Below, piece by piece: positions 1 through 6,561 of a stretch of 16,847 nucleotides of DNA. Below the pieces are notes generated by a model. The model was given only the letters and a program-made list of their open reading frames with translations. It was not told the DNA's origin and made no database searches. Numbering within the stretch: position 1 is the stretch's first letter; each line of letters begins with the position of its first letter. Location: contig JAEZGM010000049.1 in the NCBI GenBank assembly GCA_023416955.1, positions 1 to 16,847 on the forward strand. The letters run 5' to 3'. Source of the stretch: Bacillota bacterium. GTDB lineage: Bacteria; Bacillota; Clostridia; Oscillospirales; Acutalibacteraceae. Both the position numbers and the translations under genes were made by a program.

Positions 1-62
1 CTAATATACCAGCATAGAATAGTGCAATCGAGTGAATATGCTAAGAGTTTGGATAGAAAAAC

Positions 63-97
63 CGGAATAAAAACTTACATATATGGGTTTTATTCCG
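63..97. repeat. 10-bp perfect inverted repeat
   Basis: The arms CGGAATAAAA (63-72) and TTTTATTCCG (88-97) are exact reverse complements around a 15-nt AT-rich loop. On the plus strand the right arm is followed by a T-rich run (98-111), so this may be a weak terminator for a gene lying left of the window. A protein-binding operator is the alternative. No gene is visible to its left in the 62 bases available. Confidence 0.4.
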
Positions 98-105
98 TTG
101 TTTTT

Positions 106-124
106 CTTTTTACAAACAAGACCT
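106..124 (-). repeat. Copy A of a 19-bp dispersed repeat
   Basis: Read on the minus strand this is AGGTCTTGTTTGTAAAAAG, identical over 19 bases to plus-strand positions 3247-3265. Flanking bases do not extend the match appreciably. The two copies are therefore inverted relative to each other and about 3.1 kb apart. The origin is unknown; the end of a small mobile element or a shared RNA segment are possibilities. Confidence 0.6.
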
Positions 125-183
125 AGGGAACCGCTGATTATCTTACGACTTAATCATCGTTTACCTAAAGTTTTCGCAAATAA

Positions 184-227
184 AAATAAAAAGCGGGGCG
201 AACCGAGGTTCGTCCCACTTTTTATTT
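184..227 (-). terminator. Intrinsic terminator of the lipoprotein gene
   Basis: A long stem pairs 184-193 (AAATAAAAAG) with 218-227 (CTTTTTATTT). It continues inward through GGG/CCC and CGAACC/GGTTCG with one C/A mismatch and one G/T pair. On the minus strand the GC-rich stem is followed by a T-rich tract, 34 bp past the lipoprotein stop codon. The A and T flanks are symmetrical, so it could stop transcripts from either side. Confidence 0.8.
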
Positions 228-260
228 GCAGTCTATCTGCGAATTGTATCGTTATTCAAC

Positions 261-716
261 TCAGTATTTTATTGCTTTTACAAAATCATCCACTTCTGTC
301 TGGTGGGAAGAGGTTGCTTTGCCGTAAAAAATGGTGGTATCCATGCGAATCAGCGTGTAGCTCAGCTCCCCGACTGAAACCGTGTACTTGTTATAGGTTG
401 CGGAGTCCAGCGTGCTGCTCTTTGCGTTTGCGCCCTGGGAAATACTCTTCTTGATGGAATTGTATGCGTCCTCAGCGGAGGAAGACGTTTTAAACGAGAT
501 AAACACCAGCTCGGTCTGTGTTTGACTCTTTACCGCATCAAGATACTTATCTACGCCGGTGGCTGAACTGCTGCTGTCCGTTACGGTGTAGCCCTGCGCC
601 TTGGCTTCCTTCGTAAATGCATCCGCCGTGATGGGGGTACGGGCCGAGCAGCCTGAAAAAACGATCAGTACGGCTGCGCAAAGAAGCGCGGAACACCGCT
701 TTATGATTTGTTTCAA
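261..716 (-). CDS. Small predicted lipoprotein, function unknown
   Basis: The gene encodes a 151-residue secreted protein. Residues 1-22 form a lipoprotein signal peptide: a Lys/Arg N-terminus, then the hydrophobic stretch around LLCAAVLIVF, then lipobox F-S-G-C with the lipidated cysteine at residue 23. The mature part is Ser/Thr/Ala-rich and ends in a charged helix-like segment; it has no catalytic motif that I recognise. I chose the TTG at 714-716 because GGAGG (725-729) lies 8 nt upstream; the in-frame TTG at 729-731 overlaps that site. It diverges from spoVT and has its own promoter and terminator, so it is probably monocistronic. It resembles in general character small clostridial lipoproteins with a repeated strand-helix layout, but no named family can be assigned. 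It probably sits on the outer face of the membrane. Confidence 0.85.
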   Translation of the reverse strand: MKQIIKRCSALLCAAVLIVFSGCSARTPITADAFTKEAKAQGYTVTDSSSSATGVDKYLDAVKSQTQTELVFISFKTSSSAEDAYNSIKKSISQGANAKSSTLDSATYNKYTVSVGELSYTLIRMDTTIFYGKATSSHQTEVDDFVKAIKY

Positions 717-756
717 AAGCAAAACCTCCAATTAATCCGAAAAATCATTACGATTT

Positions 757-785
757 ATTATAGTACGCGGCCCGCGCGTTTACAA
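757..785 (-). promoter_or_regulatory. Sigma-A promoter of the lipoprotein gene
   Basis: On the minus strand, TTGTAA (780-785) and TATAAT (757-762) are separated by exactly 17 nt. The -10 box is perfect and the -35 box matches TTGACA at four of six positions. Transcription would start near 750, giving a leader of about 33 nt before the TTG start. The spacer carries a GC-rich near-palindrome (CGCGG-C-CCGCG, 766-776), which might bind a regulator or be incidental. Confidence 0.75.
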
Positions 786-875
786 GCCTTAGCGGTGTGT
801 AAATTTTAAGCGGAAAACGAAAAAACGGATGTTTAAACATGGTCTGATTTTCCAGAATCACCCTTGCTAAAAACT

Positions 876-904
876 GCATAGTAAACTCTTTCCTGCGGAT
901 AATA
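876..904 (+). promoter_or_regulatory. Candidate sigma-G promoter of spoVT
   Basis: GCATA (876-880) fits the sigma-G -35 pattern GHATR. GATAATA (898-904) differs from the -10 pattern CATWHTA only at the first base. The spacer is 17 nt. The 3' end of the -10 lies 35 nt before the TTG start. In Bacillus subtilis spoVT is known to be transcribed by the forespore factor sigma-G, which makes the match meaningful. GATAAT also resembles a sigma-A -10, but the matching -35 position (TGCATA) is poor. Confidence 0.45.
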
Positions 905-939
905 AGTCATGACAACACCGCAACAGGAGGTAGAGTAGG

Positions 940-1476
940 TTGAAAGCAACAGGAATAGTCAGAAGAATCGATGATTTAGGCAGAGTTGTCATTCCAAAAG
1001 AAATCCGCCGAACCTTACGGATCCGTGAGGGTGACGCGCTTGAAATTTTCACCGACGCACAGGGGGGCGTGATATTCAAAAAATATTCACCGGTAGGCGA
1101 GCTTTCCAATTTCGCCGCGCAATACGCCGATGTGCTGTCGAAAAATTCCGGACTGCCCACACTGGTATGCGACCGTGACCACGTTGTCGCGGCGGCGGGC
1201 ATTTCACGCAAGGAGTATCTTGAGCGCCGTGTAACTCCTGAGTTGGAGGAGTATATGCAGAGCCGCCGCAGCTTCATCAGCAGCGGAAAATCGGAATTCC
1301 GGTCGGTAGAGGGAATTGACCGTGCCGCGGCGGTGGTGTGCCCCATCATCGCTTCCAGCGACGTAACGGGCGCAGTGATTCTGCTGGAGGGTGATTCGGC
1401 CGAAATTCCCGGGGAAACTGAGGTAAAGCTCGCACAGGTAGCGGCTTCCTTTTTGGGGAAACAGCTGGAAGAATAA
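940..1476 (+). CDS. spoVT: Stage V sporulation transcription factor SpoVT
   Basis: This 178-residue protein has the same length as B. subtilis SpoVT. Residues 1-50 form the AbrB/MazE swapped-hairpin DNA-binding domain, with the family signature GIVRRIDDLGRVVIPKEIRR at 5-24. Residues from about 55 to the end form the GAF-like domain typical of SpoVT but absent from AbrB and Abh. SpoVT tunes sigma-G-dependent genes in the developing forespore and affects spore coat, germination and resistance. The start is TTG, set by AGGAGG at 925-930 with a 9-nt spacer and by alignment to the family N-terminus (MKATG). The gene stands alone: it diverges from the lipoprotein gene, and the next gene has its own promoter. 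No strong terminator follows it. Its presence is the best evidence that the organism sporulates. AbrB itself is excluded by length. Confidence 0.95.
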   Translation: MKATGIVRRIDDLGRVVIPKEIRRTLRIREGDALEIFTDAQGGVIFKKYSPVGELSNFAAQYADVLSKNSGLPTLVCDRDHVVAAAGISRKEYLERRVTPELEEYMQSRRSFISSGKSEFRSVEGIDRAAAVVCPIIASSDVTGAVILLEGDSAEIPGETEVKLAQVAASFLGKQLEE

Positions 1477-1513
1477 CAGACCGCGTCCTTTCATGTGTTT
1501 TTGCTATTTTTCC

Positions 1514-1542
1514 TTGCAATTATCATTTGATTGTGATATGAT
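1514..1542 (+). promoter_or_regulatory. Sigma-A promoter of the rimP-nusA-infB operon
   Basis: TTGCAA (1514-1519) and TATGAT (1537-1542) are separated by 17 nt. A TGA triplet just before the -10 (1534-1536) provides an extended -10 element. Transcription would begin near 1549-1550, some 68 nt before the rimP start codon, so all of the leader hairpin at 1568-1591 lies in the 5' UTR. Confidence 0.8.
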
Positions 1543-1567
1543 AATCAAGTAATATTAAGTTAGGATG

Positions 1568-1598
1568 AAAGAGTGGGGCGACCCGCTCTTTTGTTTGT
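1568..1598 (+). terminator. Attenuator-like hairpin in the rimP leader
   Basis: The stem pairs AAAGAG-T-GGG (1568-1577) with CCC-G-CTCTTT (1582-1591) and closes on GCGA, a GNRA tetraloop. The right arm runs into a T-rich tract (1589-1598). This is a complete intrinsic-terminator shape only about 20 nt downstream of the inferred start site and before rimP, so it would act by premature termination. Conserved terminator-like leaders before rimP have been described in other bacteria. Control of this one by NusA feedback is inference, supported by nusA being the second gene. Confidence 0.65.
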
Positions 1599-1616
1599 AT
1601 TATGAGGTGAAACAAT

Positions 1617-2120
1617 TTGGCTTATTCAAAAAAGGGCGGCAATACGGTCGAAGCTGTACGCCGATTAGCTGAGCCGATCGCGGCCGGTTTGGGGCTGCAG
1701 GTCTGGGACGTTCGATTCCTCAAGGAGGGCGCGGACTGGTTCCTGCGGATTTACATTGATAAATCCGGCGGTATTTCCATTGAGGACTGCGAAGCGATGA
1801 GCCGCGCAATCGATGGCCCGCTCGATCAGCTTGACCCAATTGAGCAGTCTTATTGCCTGGAGGTTTCTTCCCCCGGCCTGAACCGTGAGTTGGTTCGCGA
1901 CGAGCACTTTGCGGCATTTTTGGGTTCGCCCGTACGCGTTCGTTTGATTCGCCCTCTGGACGGCAGCCGGACCCTGACCGGAATTCTGGAGGCTTGCGGC
2001 GGCGGGACGGTTACGGTTCACCCGGAAGATAAGCCGCCTGTTTCACTGGCATTGAAGGAAACTGTATCCGTGCGGTTAATGGATGATGATTTTGTTGGAG
2101 GGAACGAGGAAAATGAATAA
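1617..2120 (+). CDS. rimP: Ribosome maturation factor RimP
   Basis: RimP (167 residues, a usual length) assists late assembly of the 30S subunit by promoting incorporation of head and central-domain proteins. The N-terminal domain spans roughly residues 10-85 and contains the segment reading V-W-D-V-R-F-L-K. The family signature LEVSSPGLNRELVRDEHF starts at residue 81, and a C-terminal SH3-like domain follows. It ends in an acidic tail. The start is TTG at 1617, with GAGGTGA at 1604-1610 as ribosome binding site. It is the first gene of the operon, and its stop overlaps the nusA start by 8 bp, which implies translational coupling. Identification rests on the signature and on the position before nusA. 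Confidence 0.95.
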   Translation: MAYSKKGGNTVEAVRRLAEPIAAGLGLQVWDVRFLKEGADWFLRIYIDKSGGISIEDCEAMSRAIDGPLDQLDPIEQSYCLEVSSPGLNRELVRDEHFAAFLGSPVRVRLIRPLDGSRTLTGILEACGGGTVTVHPEDKPPVSLALKETVSVRLMDDDFVGGNEENE

Positions 2121-3162
2121 CGAGGTGTTTGAGGCTCTGGGTCTGCTGGAGAAAGAGCGCGGAATTCCGGTTGACTTCATGCTTGACCGGATCAAAAAGG
2201 CAATTGTGACCGCCTGTAAAAACAGCTATGGCAACGAGGATTGCGTGGTCGATATGGATCCTGCGAAAGGCACGTTTGACGTATTTCTGCGCAAGACGGT
2301 CGTTGAGGACATAACCGAACCGGGAAAAGAAATTCTGGTTGAAAAAGCGCGTGAAATCGTTCCTAGCGCAGCACCGGGCGAAGTGGTGGCCGTTCAACTC
2401 AACACCAAGGAATTCGGGCGCATTGCGGCGCAGACGGCGCGTAACATTATCCGCCAGGGAATCCGCGACGGTGAGCGCGGCCAGATGATGCAGGAATTTC
2501 AGAGCAAGCATCAGGAGCTTGTCACCGCGAAGGTCGAGCGCATTGACCCCCGCACTGGCGCGGCGACCCTGCTGATCGGAAAGGCCGAGGCCGTGCTGCC
2601 GAAAAGCGAGCAGGTCGGCGATGAACAGATTCACGAAGGCGACCACATTAAGGTATATGTTGTCGACGTAAAGGAAACGGAGAAAGGCCCCCGCGCCATG
2701 ATCAGCCGGATTCACCCGGATTTGGTCAAACGCCTGTTTGAAACCGAAGTACCGGAAATTTACGACGGAACCGTCGAAATTAAAGCGGTTGCGCGTGAAG
2801 CCGGTTCCCGCACCAAAATCGCGGTGCAGAGCCACAACCCCGACGTTGACCCGGTCGGCGCGTGCATCGGTGCTCGCGGCGCCCGTGTTTCCAACATCGT
2901 CAACGAGCTCGGCGGCGAAAAGGTCGACATTGTCGAGTACAACGAGGACCCGACAAAATTCATCGCTTCCGCACTTTCTCCGGCGGACGTCGTTTCCGTT
3001 ATTCCGGCGGAGGACGGCAGCCGCGTCTGCCGCGTGACTGTTCCCGACAGCCAGCTTTCGCTTGCAATCGGCAACAAGGGGCAGAACGCCCGCCTTGCCG
3101 CGAAGCTGACCGGCTGGAAGATTGATATTAAGCCGGAAAGCGGATTTTTCGGCGAAGCGTAA
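2113..3162 (+). CDS. nusA: Transcription termination/antitermination factor NusA
   Basis: NusA binds RNA polymerase and the emerging RNA and modulates pausing, termination and antitermination. This 349-residue protein has the short Gram-positive form: an RNA-polymerase-binding N-terminal domain (about 1-130), an S1 domain (about 134-198), KH1 with the loop I-G-A-R-G at 252-256, and KH2 with I-G-N-K-G at 319-323. It has none of the C-terminal acidic repeats seen in Escherichia coli. I chose ATG 2113 over an in-frame upstream ATG at 2083: the latter lies inside rimP, while GGAGGG (2098-2103) is correctly spaced for 2113 and the family begins MNNE. It overlaps rimP by 8 bp. The gap after it (195 bp) is unusually long for this operon and folded. 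Confidence 0.97.
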   Translation: MNNEVFEALGLLEKERGIPVDFMLDRIKKAIVTACKNSYGNEDCVVDMDPAKGTFDVFLRKTVVEDITEPGKEILVEKAREIVPSAAPGEVVAVQLNTKEFGRIAAQTARNIIRQGIRDGERGQMMQEFQSKHQELVTAKVERIDPRTGAATLLIGKAEAVLPKSEQVGDEQIHEGDHIKVYVVDVKETEKGPRAMISRIHPDLVKRLFETEVPEIYDGTVEIKAVAREAGSRTKIAVQSHNPDVDPVGACIGARGARVSNIVNELGGEKVDIVEYNEDPTKFIASALSPADVVSVIPAEDGSRVCRVTVPDSQLSLAIGNKGQNARLAAKLTGWKIDIKPESGFFGEA

Positions 3163-3357
3163 AGCATCGCAAGGTATAAGACTTTGCGTTTCATAAACAT
3201 GGCTTGGTACCGAAAGCCAGCTTTCGGTTTATCGTATAGATACCACAGGTCTTGTTTGTAAAAAGTAAGATAGTGCCTGACAAGGCCGATCCCAACTTCA
3301 GCCAAACAGGACTTTGGAGTTAAAAACAGAACCTGATGCAGAAAGGCGGTGTGTACG
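3163..3357 (+). other. Long folded spacer between nusA and ylxR
   Basis: No open frame here is convincing. The plus strand can form several hairpins. CGCAAGG (3168-3174) pairs with CTTTGCG (3182-3188). TGGCTT (3200-3205) pairs with AAGCCA (3214-3219). ACCGAAAG (3209-3216) pairs with CTTTCGGT (3221-3228). The second and third share bases and exclude each other, as in an RNA switch, and GGTAT (3173-3177) could close over ATACC (3240-3244). CCAAA (3302-3306) and TTTGG (3313-3317) form a weak fourth stem. No strong T tract follows the 8-bp stem (only TTTAT), so termination would be weak. Copy B of the 19-bp repeat lies at 3247-3265. Confidence 0.5.
3247..3265 (+). repeat. Copy B of a 19-bp dispersed repeat
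   Basis: AGGTCTTGTTTGTAAAAAG is identical to the reverse complement of 106-124. It lies inside the nusA-ylxR spacer, just after the hairpins at 3168-3228. Bases on either side diverge from copy A. Two copies of this length in 17 kb are unlikely by chance, though the sequence is T/A-rich. Confidence 0.6.
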
Positions 3358-3627
3358 ATGCATCCTAAAAAAGTACCGATGCGCATGTGCACGGGCTGCG
3401 GCCAGATGAAGCCCAAAAAGGAATTGGTCAGGGTGGTGAAATCCCCGGAGGATGAAATTTCCCTTGACCTGACCGGGCGCAAACCGGGGCGCGGCGCGTA
3501 TGTGTGCAAAAGTGCGGACTGCCTGAAAGCCGCAAGGAAAACGAGAAAGTTTGAAAGAGCCTTCTCCTGTAAGATTCCAGACGAAATATACGACCGTATG
3601 GAGGAGGAGATCAATCAAAATGAATGA
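3358..3627 (+). CDS. ylxR: YlxR (DUF448), RNA-binding RNase P modulator family
   Basis: This 89-residue protein matches the YlxR/DUF448 family found between nusA and infB in Firmicutes; the B. subtilis member is reported to bind RNase P RNA and was named RnpM. Visible marks are the conserved RMCTGCGQMKPKKELVRVV segment from residue 9 and the G-R-K-x-G-R-G-A-Y-V-C block at 40-50. Four cysteines (11, 14, 50, 55) could form a metal site, and a basic C-terminal half suits RNA binding. ATG 3358 is preferred over an in-frame GTG at 3349 because AAAGGCGGT (3342-3350) sits 7 nt before it and overlaps the GTG. The next gene starts 8 bp before its stop. Confidence 0.93.
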   Translation: MHPKKVPMRMCTGCGQMKPKKELVRVVKSPEDEISLDLTGRKPGRGAYVCKSADCLKAARKTRKFERAFSCKIPDEIYDRMEEEINQNE

Positions 3628-3937
3628 TGCGCTGCTGCAGTTTATGGGTTTGGCCCGGCGGGCCGGAAAGCTCTCACTCGGCAACGACCCCGCAATGGAG
3701 GCTCTGCACAAGGGCCGCGCACGCCTGATTCTGCTGGCCGGCGACCTTTCGCCCCGCACAGCGGGCGGGGTAACGTTCGCGGCGGAAGAGTACGGAGTCA
3801 CTGTGGTCAAAACCGGGGCGACAATGGATGAAATCAGCATGGCACTTGGCAAGCGAACCGGCGTGGTTGCGGTAAATGACCCGGGGTTTGCAAAAAAGCT
3901 GGTTGCGCTGTGCGCGGATGAACGAGGAGGAATTTGA
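3620..3937 (+). CDS. ylxQ: YlxQ, L7Ae/L30e-family RNA-binding protein
   Basis: This 105-residue protein belongs to the ribosomal L7Ae/L30e/S12e family, whose members bind kink-turn RNA. Family marks are the opening F-M-G-L-A-R-R-A-G-K-L near residue 8, the L-I-L-L-A-G-D-L-S strand around 37-45, and the late G-K-R-T-G-V-V-A-V-N block near 77-86. Its cellular target in this operon position is not settled. ATG 3620 is preferred over an in-frame upstream start at 3551 because GAGGAGGAG (3601-3609) lies about 10 nt upstream and the family starts here. It overlaps ylxR by 8 bp and is 3 nt from infB, so the three are probably translated as a coupled block. Confidence 0.92.
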   Translation: MNDALLQFMGLARRAGKLSLGNDPAMEALHKGRARLILLAGDLSPRTAGGVTFAAEEYGVTVVKTGATMDEISMALGKRTGVVAVNDPGFAKKLVALCADERGGI

Positions 3938-3940
3938 TAT

Positions 3941-6445
3941 ATGATGATTAAATACAGGGTTCATGAAGTGGCGAAGGATTTGAACGTGCCCAACAAGGAT
4001 GTCATCGACACCCTGCAGAAATATGAGGGCGAGACCAAAAAACATATGACCGCGTTGACGGAAGATGAACTGGATTTGGTTTTCGAAACCTTCACACAGA
4101 AAAATCAGGTTCAGAATATGGACTCCTATTTCGCGCAGGCCGGCCAGGACGGCAACGAGGAAGCGCCCGCGCAGCAGGCCGACGCGCAGCCGGAGGCGAA
4201 GGCTGTGGCAGCTGTCGCCCCGGAGGCTGCCGTTCCTGCACAGCAGCCTCAGAACGCCGCGCCCGCGCAGGCAGCGGCACCGGCACAGGGTACGGCTCAG
4301 CCGCCCCGCCGCAAAGCGGTAAAGCCCGGAAAGATTACGCCGGTCGGCCCCGCGCCGACGGCAAATCGTCCTGCCGCTCCGGCTGCTCAGCCTCAGCGTC
4401 CCGCCGCGCACCAAAACGCTCAGCAGAACAGACCCCAGCAGGCGGGCCAAAATCAGGGTGCGCCCAACCACCATTCCGAAAACCGTATTGTGGATACCCG
4501 TTCCTCCCATGTGGAACTGGATCGCTACAATGAAAAATACGACCGTCTGGCTTCTGAAAAGGTCAAAACGGACAATATCGTGCAAAAGCAGAAGCTGACC
4601 CAGCGCAGCAGCCAATACCGCGGCAAGCCGAGGAACGCCCGCAGGGAAACGGAATCCGAGCGTCTTCGCCGTATTGCGCTGGAGCGCAAAAACAAGCCGA
4701 TCACCATACAAATTCCCGAAGAAATTACTGTGAACGAGCTCGCGCTGCGCCTGAAGGCGACTGCGGCCGAAGTCATCAAAAAGCTGATGGCGATGGGCGT
4801 ATTCGCAACCGTAAACGATACGATTGATTTTGATACCGCGTCACTGGTAGCGATGGAATTCCACGCAAAAGTGGAAAAAGAAGTCGTTGTCACCATTGAG
4901 GAGCGTATTATAGACGACAGCGAGGACGAGGATGACAATCTGGTTTCGCGCGCGCCGGTCGTCGTGGTCATGGGCCACGTTGACCACGGCAAAACCTCCC
5001 TGCTCGACGCAATCCGTCACGCGAACGTCACCGCAACCGAAGCGGGCGGCATCACACAGCACATTGGTGCTTACCAGGTGCCGGTCGGCGACCGTGAAGT
5101 CACGTTCCTTGACACCCCCGGCCATGCGGCGTTTACCACCATGCGTGCCAGAGGCGCGCAGGTAACGGATATTGCCGTGCTTGTTGTCGCGGCGGACGAC
5201 GGCATCATGCCGCAGACCGTAGAAGCAATCAACCACGCGAAGGCGGCGAAGGTTTCCATCATTGTCGCTATCAATAAAATGGATAAACCGGGCGCAAACC
5301 CGCAGCATGTCATGCAGCAGTTGACCGAGTATGAGCTTGTACCGGAAGAATGGGGCGGAGACACACCGTGCATTCCGGTATCCGCCGTAACCAAGGAAGG
5401 CATCAAGGATCTGCTTGAAATGATTATTCTGGTAGCGGATATGAAAGAACTCCGCGCCAACCCCGACCGTGCCGCAAAAGGAACGGTTGTGGAAGCGCGC
5501 CTTGACAAAGGACGCGGCCCGATTGCAACCATGCTGGTACAGAACGGTACGCTTCGCACCGGCGACATTCTGGTTGCGGGCACCTCTGTCGGCCGTGTGC
5601 GCGCCATGACCAACGCGAACGGGGAGCGGATTGAAGAAGCCGGGCCGAGCGTTCCTGTGGAAATCACAGGACTTGACGATGTGCCGACCGGCGGCGATAT
5701 TTTCAATGCCGTTTCCGACGAACGTCTTGCGAGAGAATTGGTCGAGCAGCGCCGCAACGAGCAGAAAGAGGAACTCTTCAATTCCCGTACAAAGGTTACG
5801 CTCGACAATCTGTTTGAGCAGATGAAGCAGGGCGATATGAAAGAGCTGCAGATCATTGTGAAGGCGGATGTACAGGGTTCCGTGGAAGCGGTTCGCCAGT
5901 CGCTTGAAAAGCTGAGCAATGAAGAGGTTCGCGTAAACGTGATTCACGGCGGCGTCGGCGCGATCAGCGAATCCGACGTGATGCTCGCTTCCGCTTCCAA
6001 CGCAATTATCGTCGGCTTCAACGTGCGCCCCGACCCGGTTGCGGAAGAAAACGCAAAGCGCGACGGCGTCGACCTGCGCCTGTACCGTATTATCTACGAC
6101 TGCATCGAGGAAATCGAATCCGCTATGAAGGGCATGCTCGCGCCGAAGTTCCGCGAAATCGCGCTGGGCAAAGCCGAGTGCCGTGAGGTTTACAAAATTA
6201 CCAATGTCGGCATAATTGCCGGTTCTCACATTACTTCCGGCAAGGTTACCCGCGCGGCGCAGATTCGCGTGGTGCGCGACGGCATAGTCATTACCGAAGA
6301 TAAGATCGCTTCGCTCCGCCGTTTTAAAGACGACGTCAAGGAAGTGGCAGAAGGCTACGACTGCGGTATCGGCCTTGAGCATTTCAGCGACCTGAAAGCG
6401 GGCGACATTTTCGAAGCGTTCATTATGGAAGAATACAGGGACTGA
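3941..6445 (+). CDS. infB: Translation initiation factor IF-2
   Basis: IF-2 is the GTPase that brings initiator tRNA to the 30S subunit and promotes subunit joining. The 834-residue protein has a first IF2_N module (about 1-55) and an Ala/Pro/Gln-rich linker (about 75-170). A second IF2_N module follows (about 250-310), then the GTPase domain and the C-terminal tRNA-binding domains. GTPase motifs are G1 GHVDHGKT (345-352), G3 DTPGH (391-395) and G4 NKMD (445-448). The start at 3941 follows AGGAGG (3925-3930) by 10 nt; a second ATG directly after it is 13 nt away and less likely. The linker is low in complexity and is expected to vary in length between strains. Internal in-frame starts, known for E. 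coli infB, cannot be excluded. Confidence 0.98.
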   Translation: MMIKYRVHEVAKDLNVPNKDVIDTLQKYEGETKKHMTALTEDELDLVFETFTQKNQVQNMDSYFAQAGQDGNEEAPAQQADAQPEAKAVAAVAPEAAVPAQQPQNAAPAQAAAPAQGTAQPPRRKAVKPGKITPVGPAPTANRPAAPAAQPQRPAAHQNAQQNRPQQAGQNQGAPNHHSENRIVDTRSSHVELDRYNEKYDRLASEKVKTDNIVQKQKLTQRSSQYRGKPRNARRETESERLRRIALERKNKPITIQIPEEITVNELALRLKATAAEVIKKLMAMGVFATVNDTIDFDTASLVAMEFHAKVEKEVVVTIEERIIDDSEDEDDNLVSRAPVVVVMGHVDHGKTSLLDAIRHANVTATEAGGITQHIGAYQVPVGDREVTFLDTPGHAAFTTMRARGAQVTDIAVLVVAADDGIMPQTVEAINHAKAAKVSIIVAINKMDKPGANPQHVMQQLTEYELVPEEWGGDTPCIPVSAVTKEGIKDLLEMIILVADMKELRANPDRAAKGTVVEARLDKGRGPIATMLVQNGTLRTGDILVAGTSVGRVRAMTNANGERIEEAGPSVPVEITGLDDVPTGGDIFNAVSDERLARELVEQRRNEQKEELFNSRTKVTLDNLFEQMKQGDMKELQIIVKADVQGSVEAVRQSLEKLSNEEVRVNVIHGGVGAISESDVMLASASNAIIVGFNVRPDPVAEENAKRDGVDLRLYRIIYDCIEEIESAMKGMLAPKFREIALGKAECREVYKITNVGIIAGSHITSGKVTRAAQIRVVRDGIVITEDKIASLRRFKDDVKEVAEGYDCGIGLEHFSDLKAGDIFEAFIMEEYRD

Positions 6446-6561
6446 TGTAAGTCAGCCCGTGAATATTTGCTGGGAATGACGGCTGCGGAGTGCCGTTTAC
6501 GTGGCTTTCGGGGCGTTATTCCACTGCAATTCTGATTGTTTAAAACTGGAGGATTATTTAT

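Noticed and set aside
83..454. Plus-strand 123-codon frame at the left end
   Set aside because: It crosses the terminator stem and the 3' part of the lipoprotein gene on the other strand, has no ribosome binding site, and its Cys/Arg/Leu-rich product resembles no family.
1477..1513. Terminator directly after spoVT
   Set aside because: The stretch has T runs but no stable stem ahead of them. The only hairpin before rimP lies downstream of the rimP promoter.
2760..3614. 284-codon minus-strand frame spanning the end of nusA, the gap and ylxR
   Set aside because: It is antisense to two certain genes, and the part over the gap shows only unrelated sequence. The openness across the gap is not enough to call a gene.
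4841..6382. 513-codon minus-strand frame inside infB
   Set aside because: It is fully antisense to the GTPase and C-terminal domains of IF-2. Long antisense frames are common opposite GC-rich conserved genes, and it has no recognisable motif.
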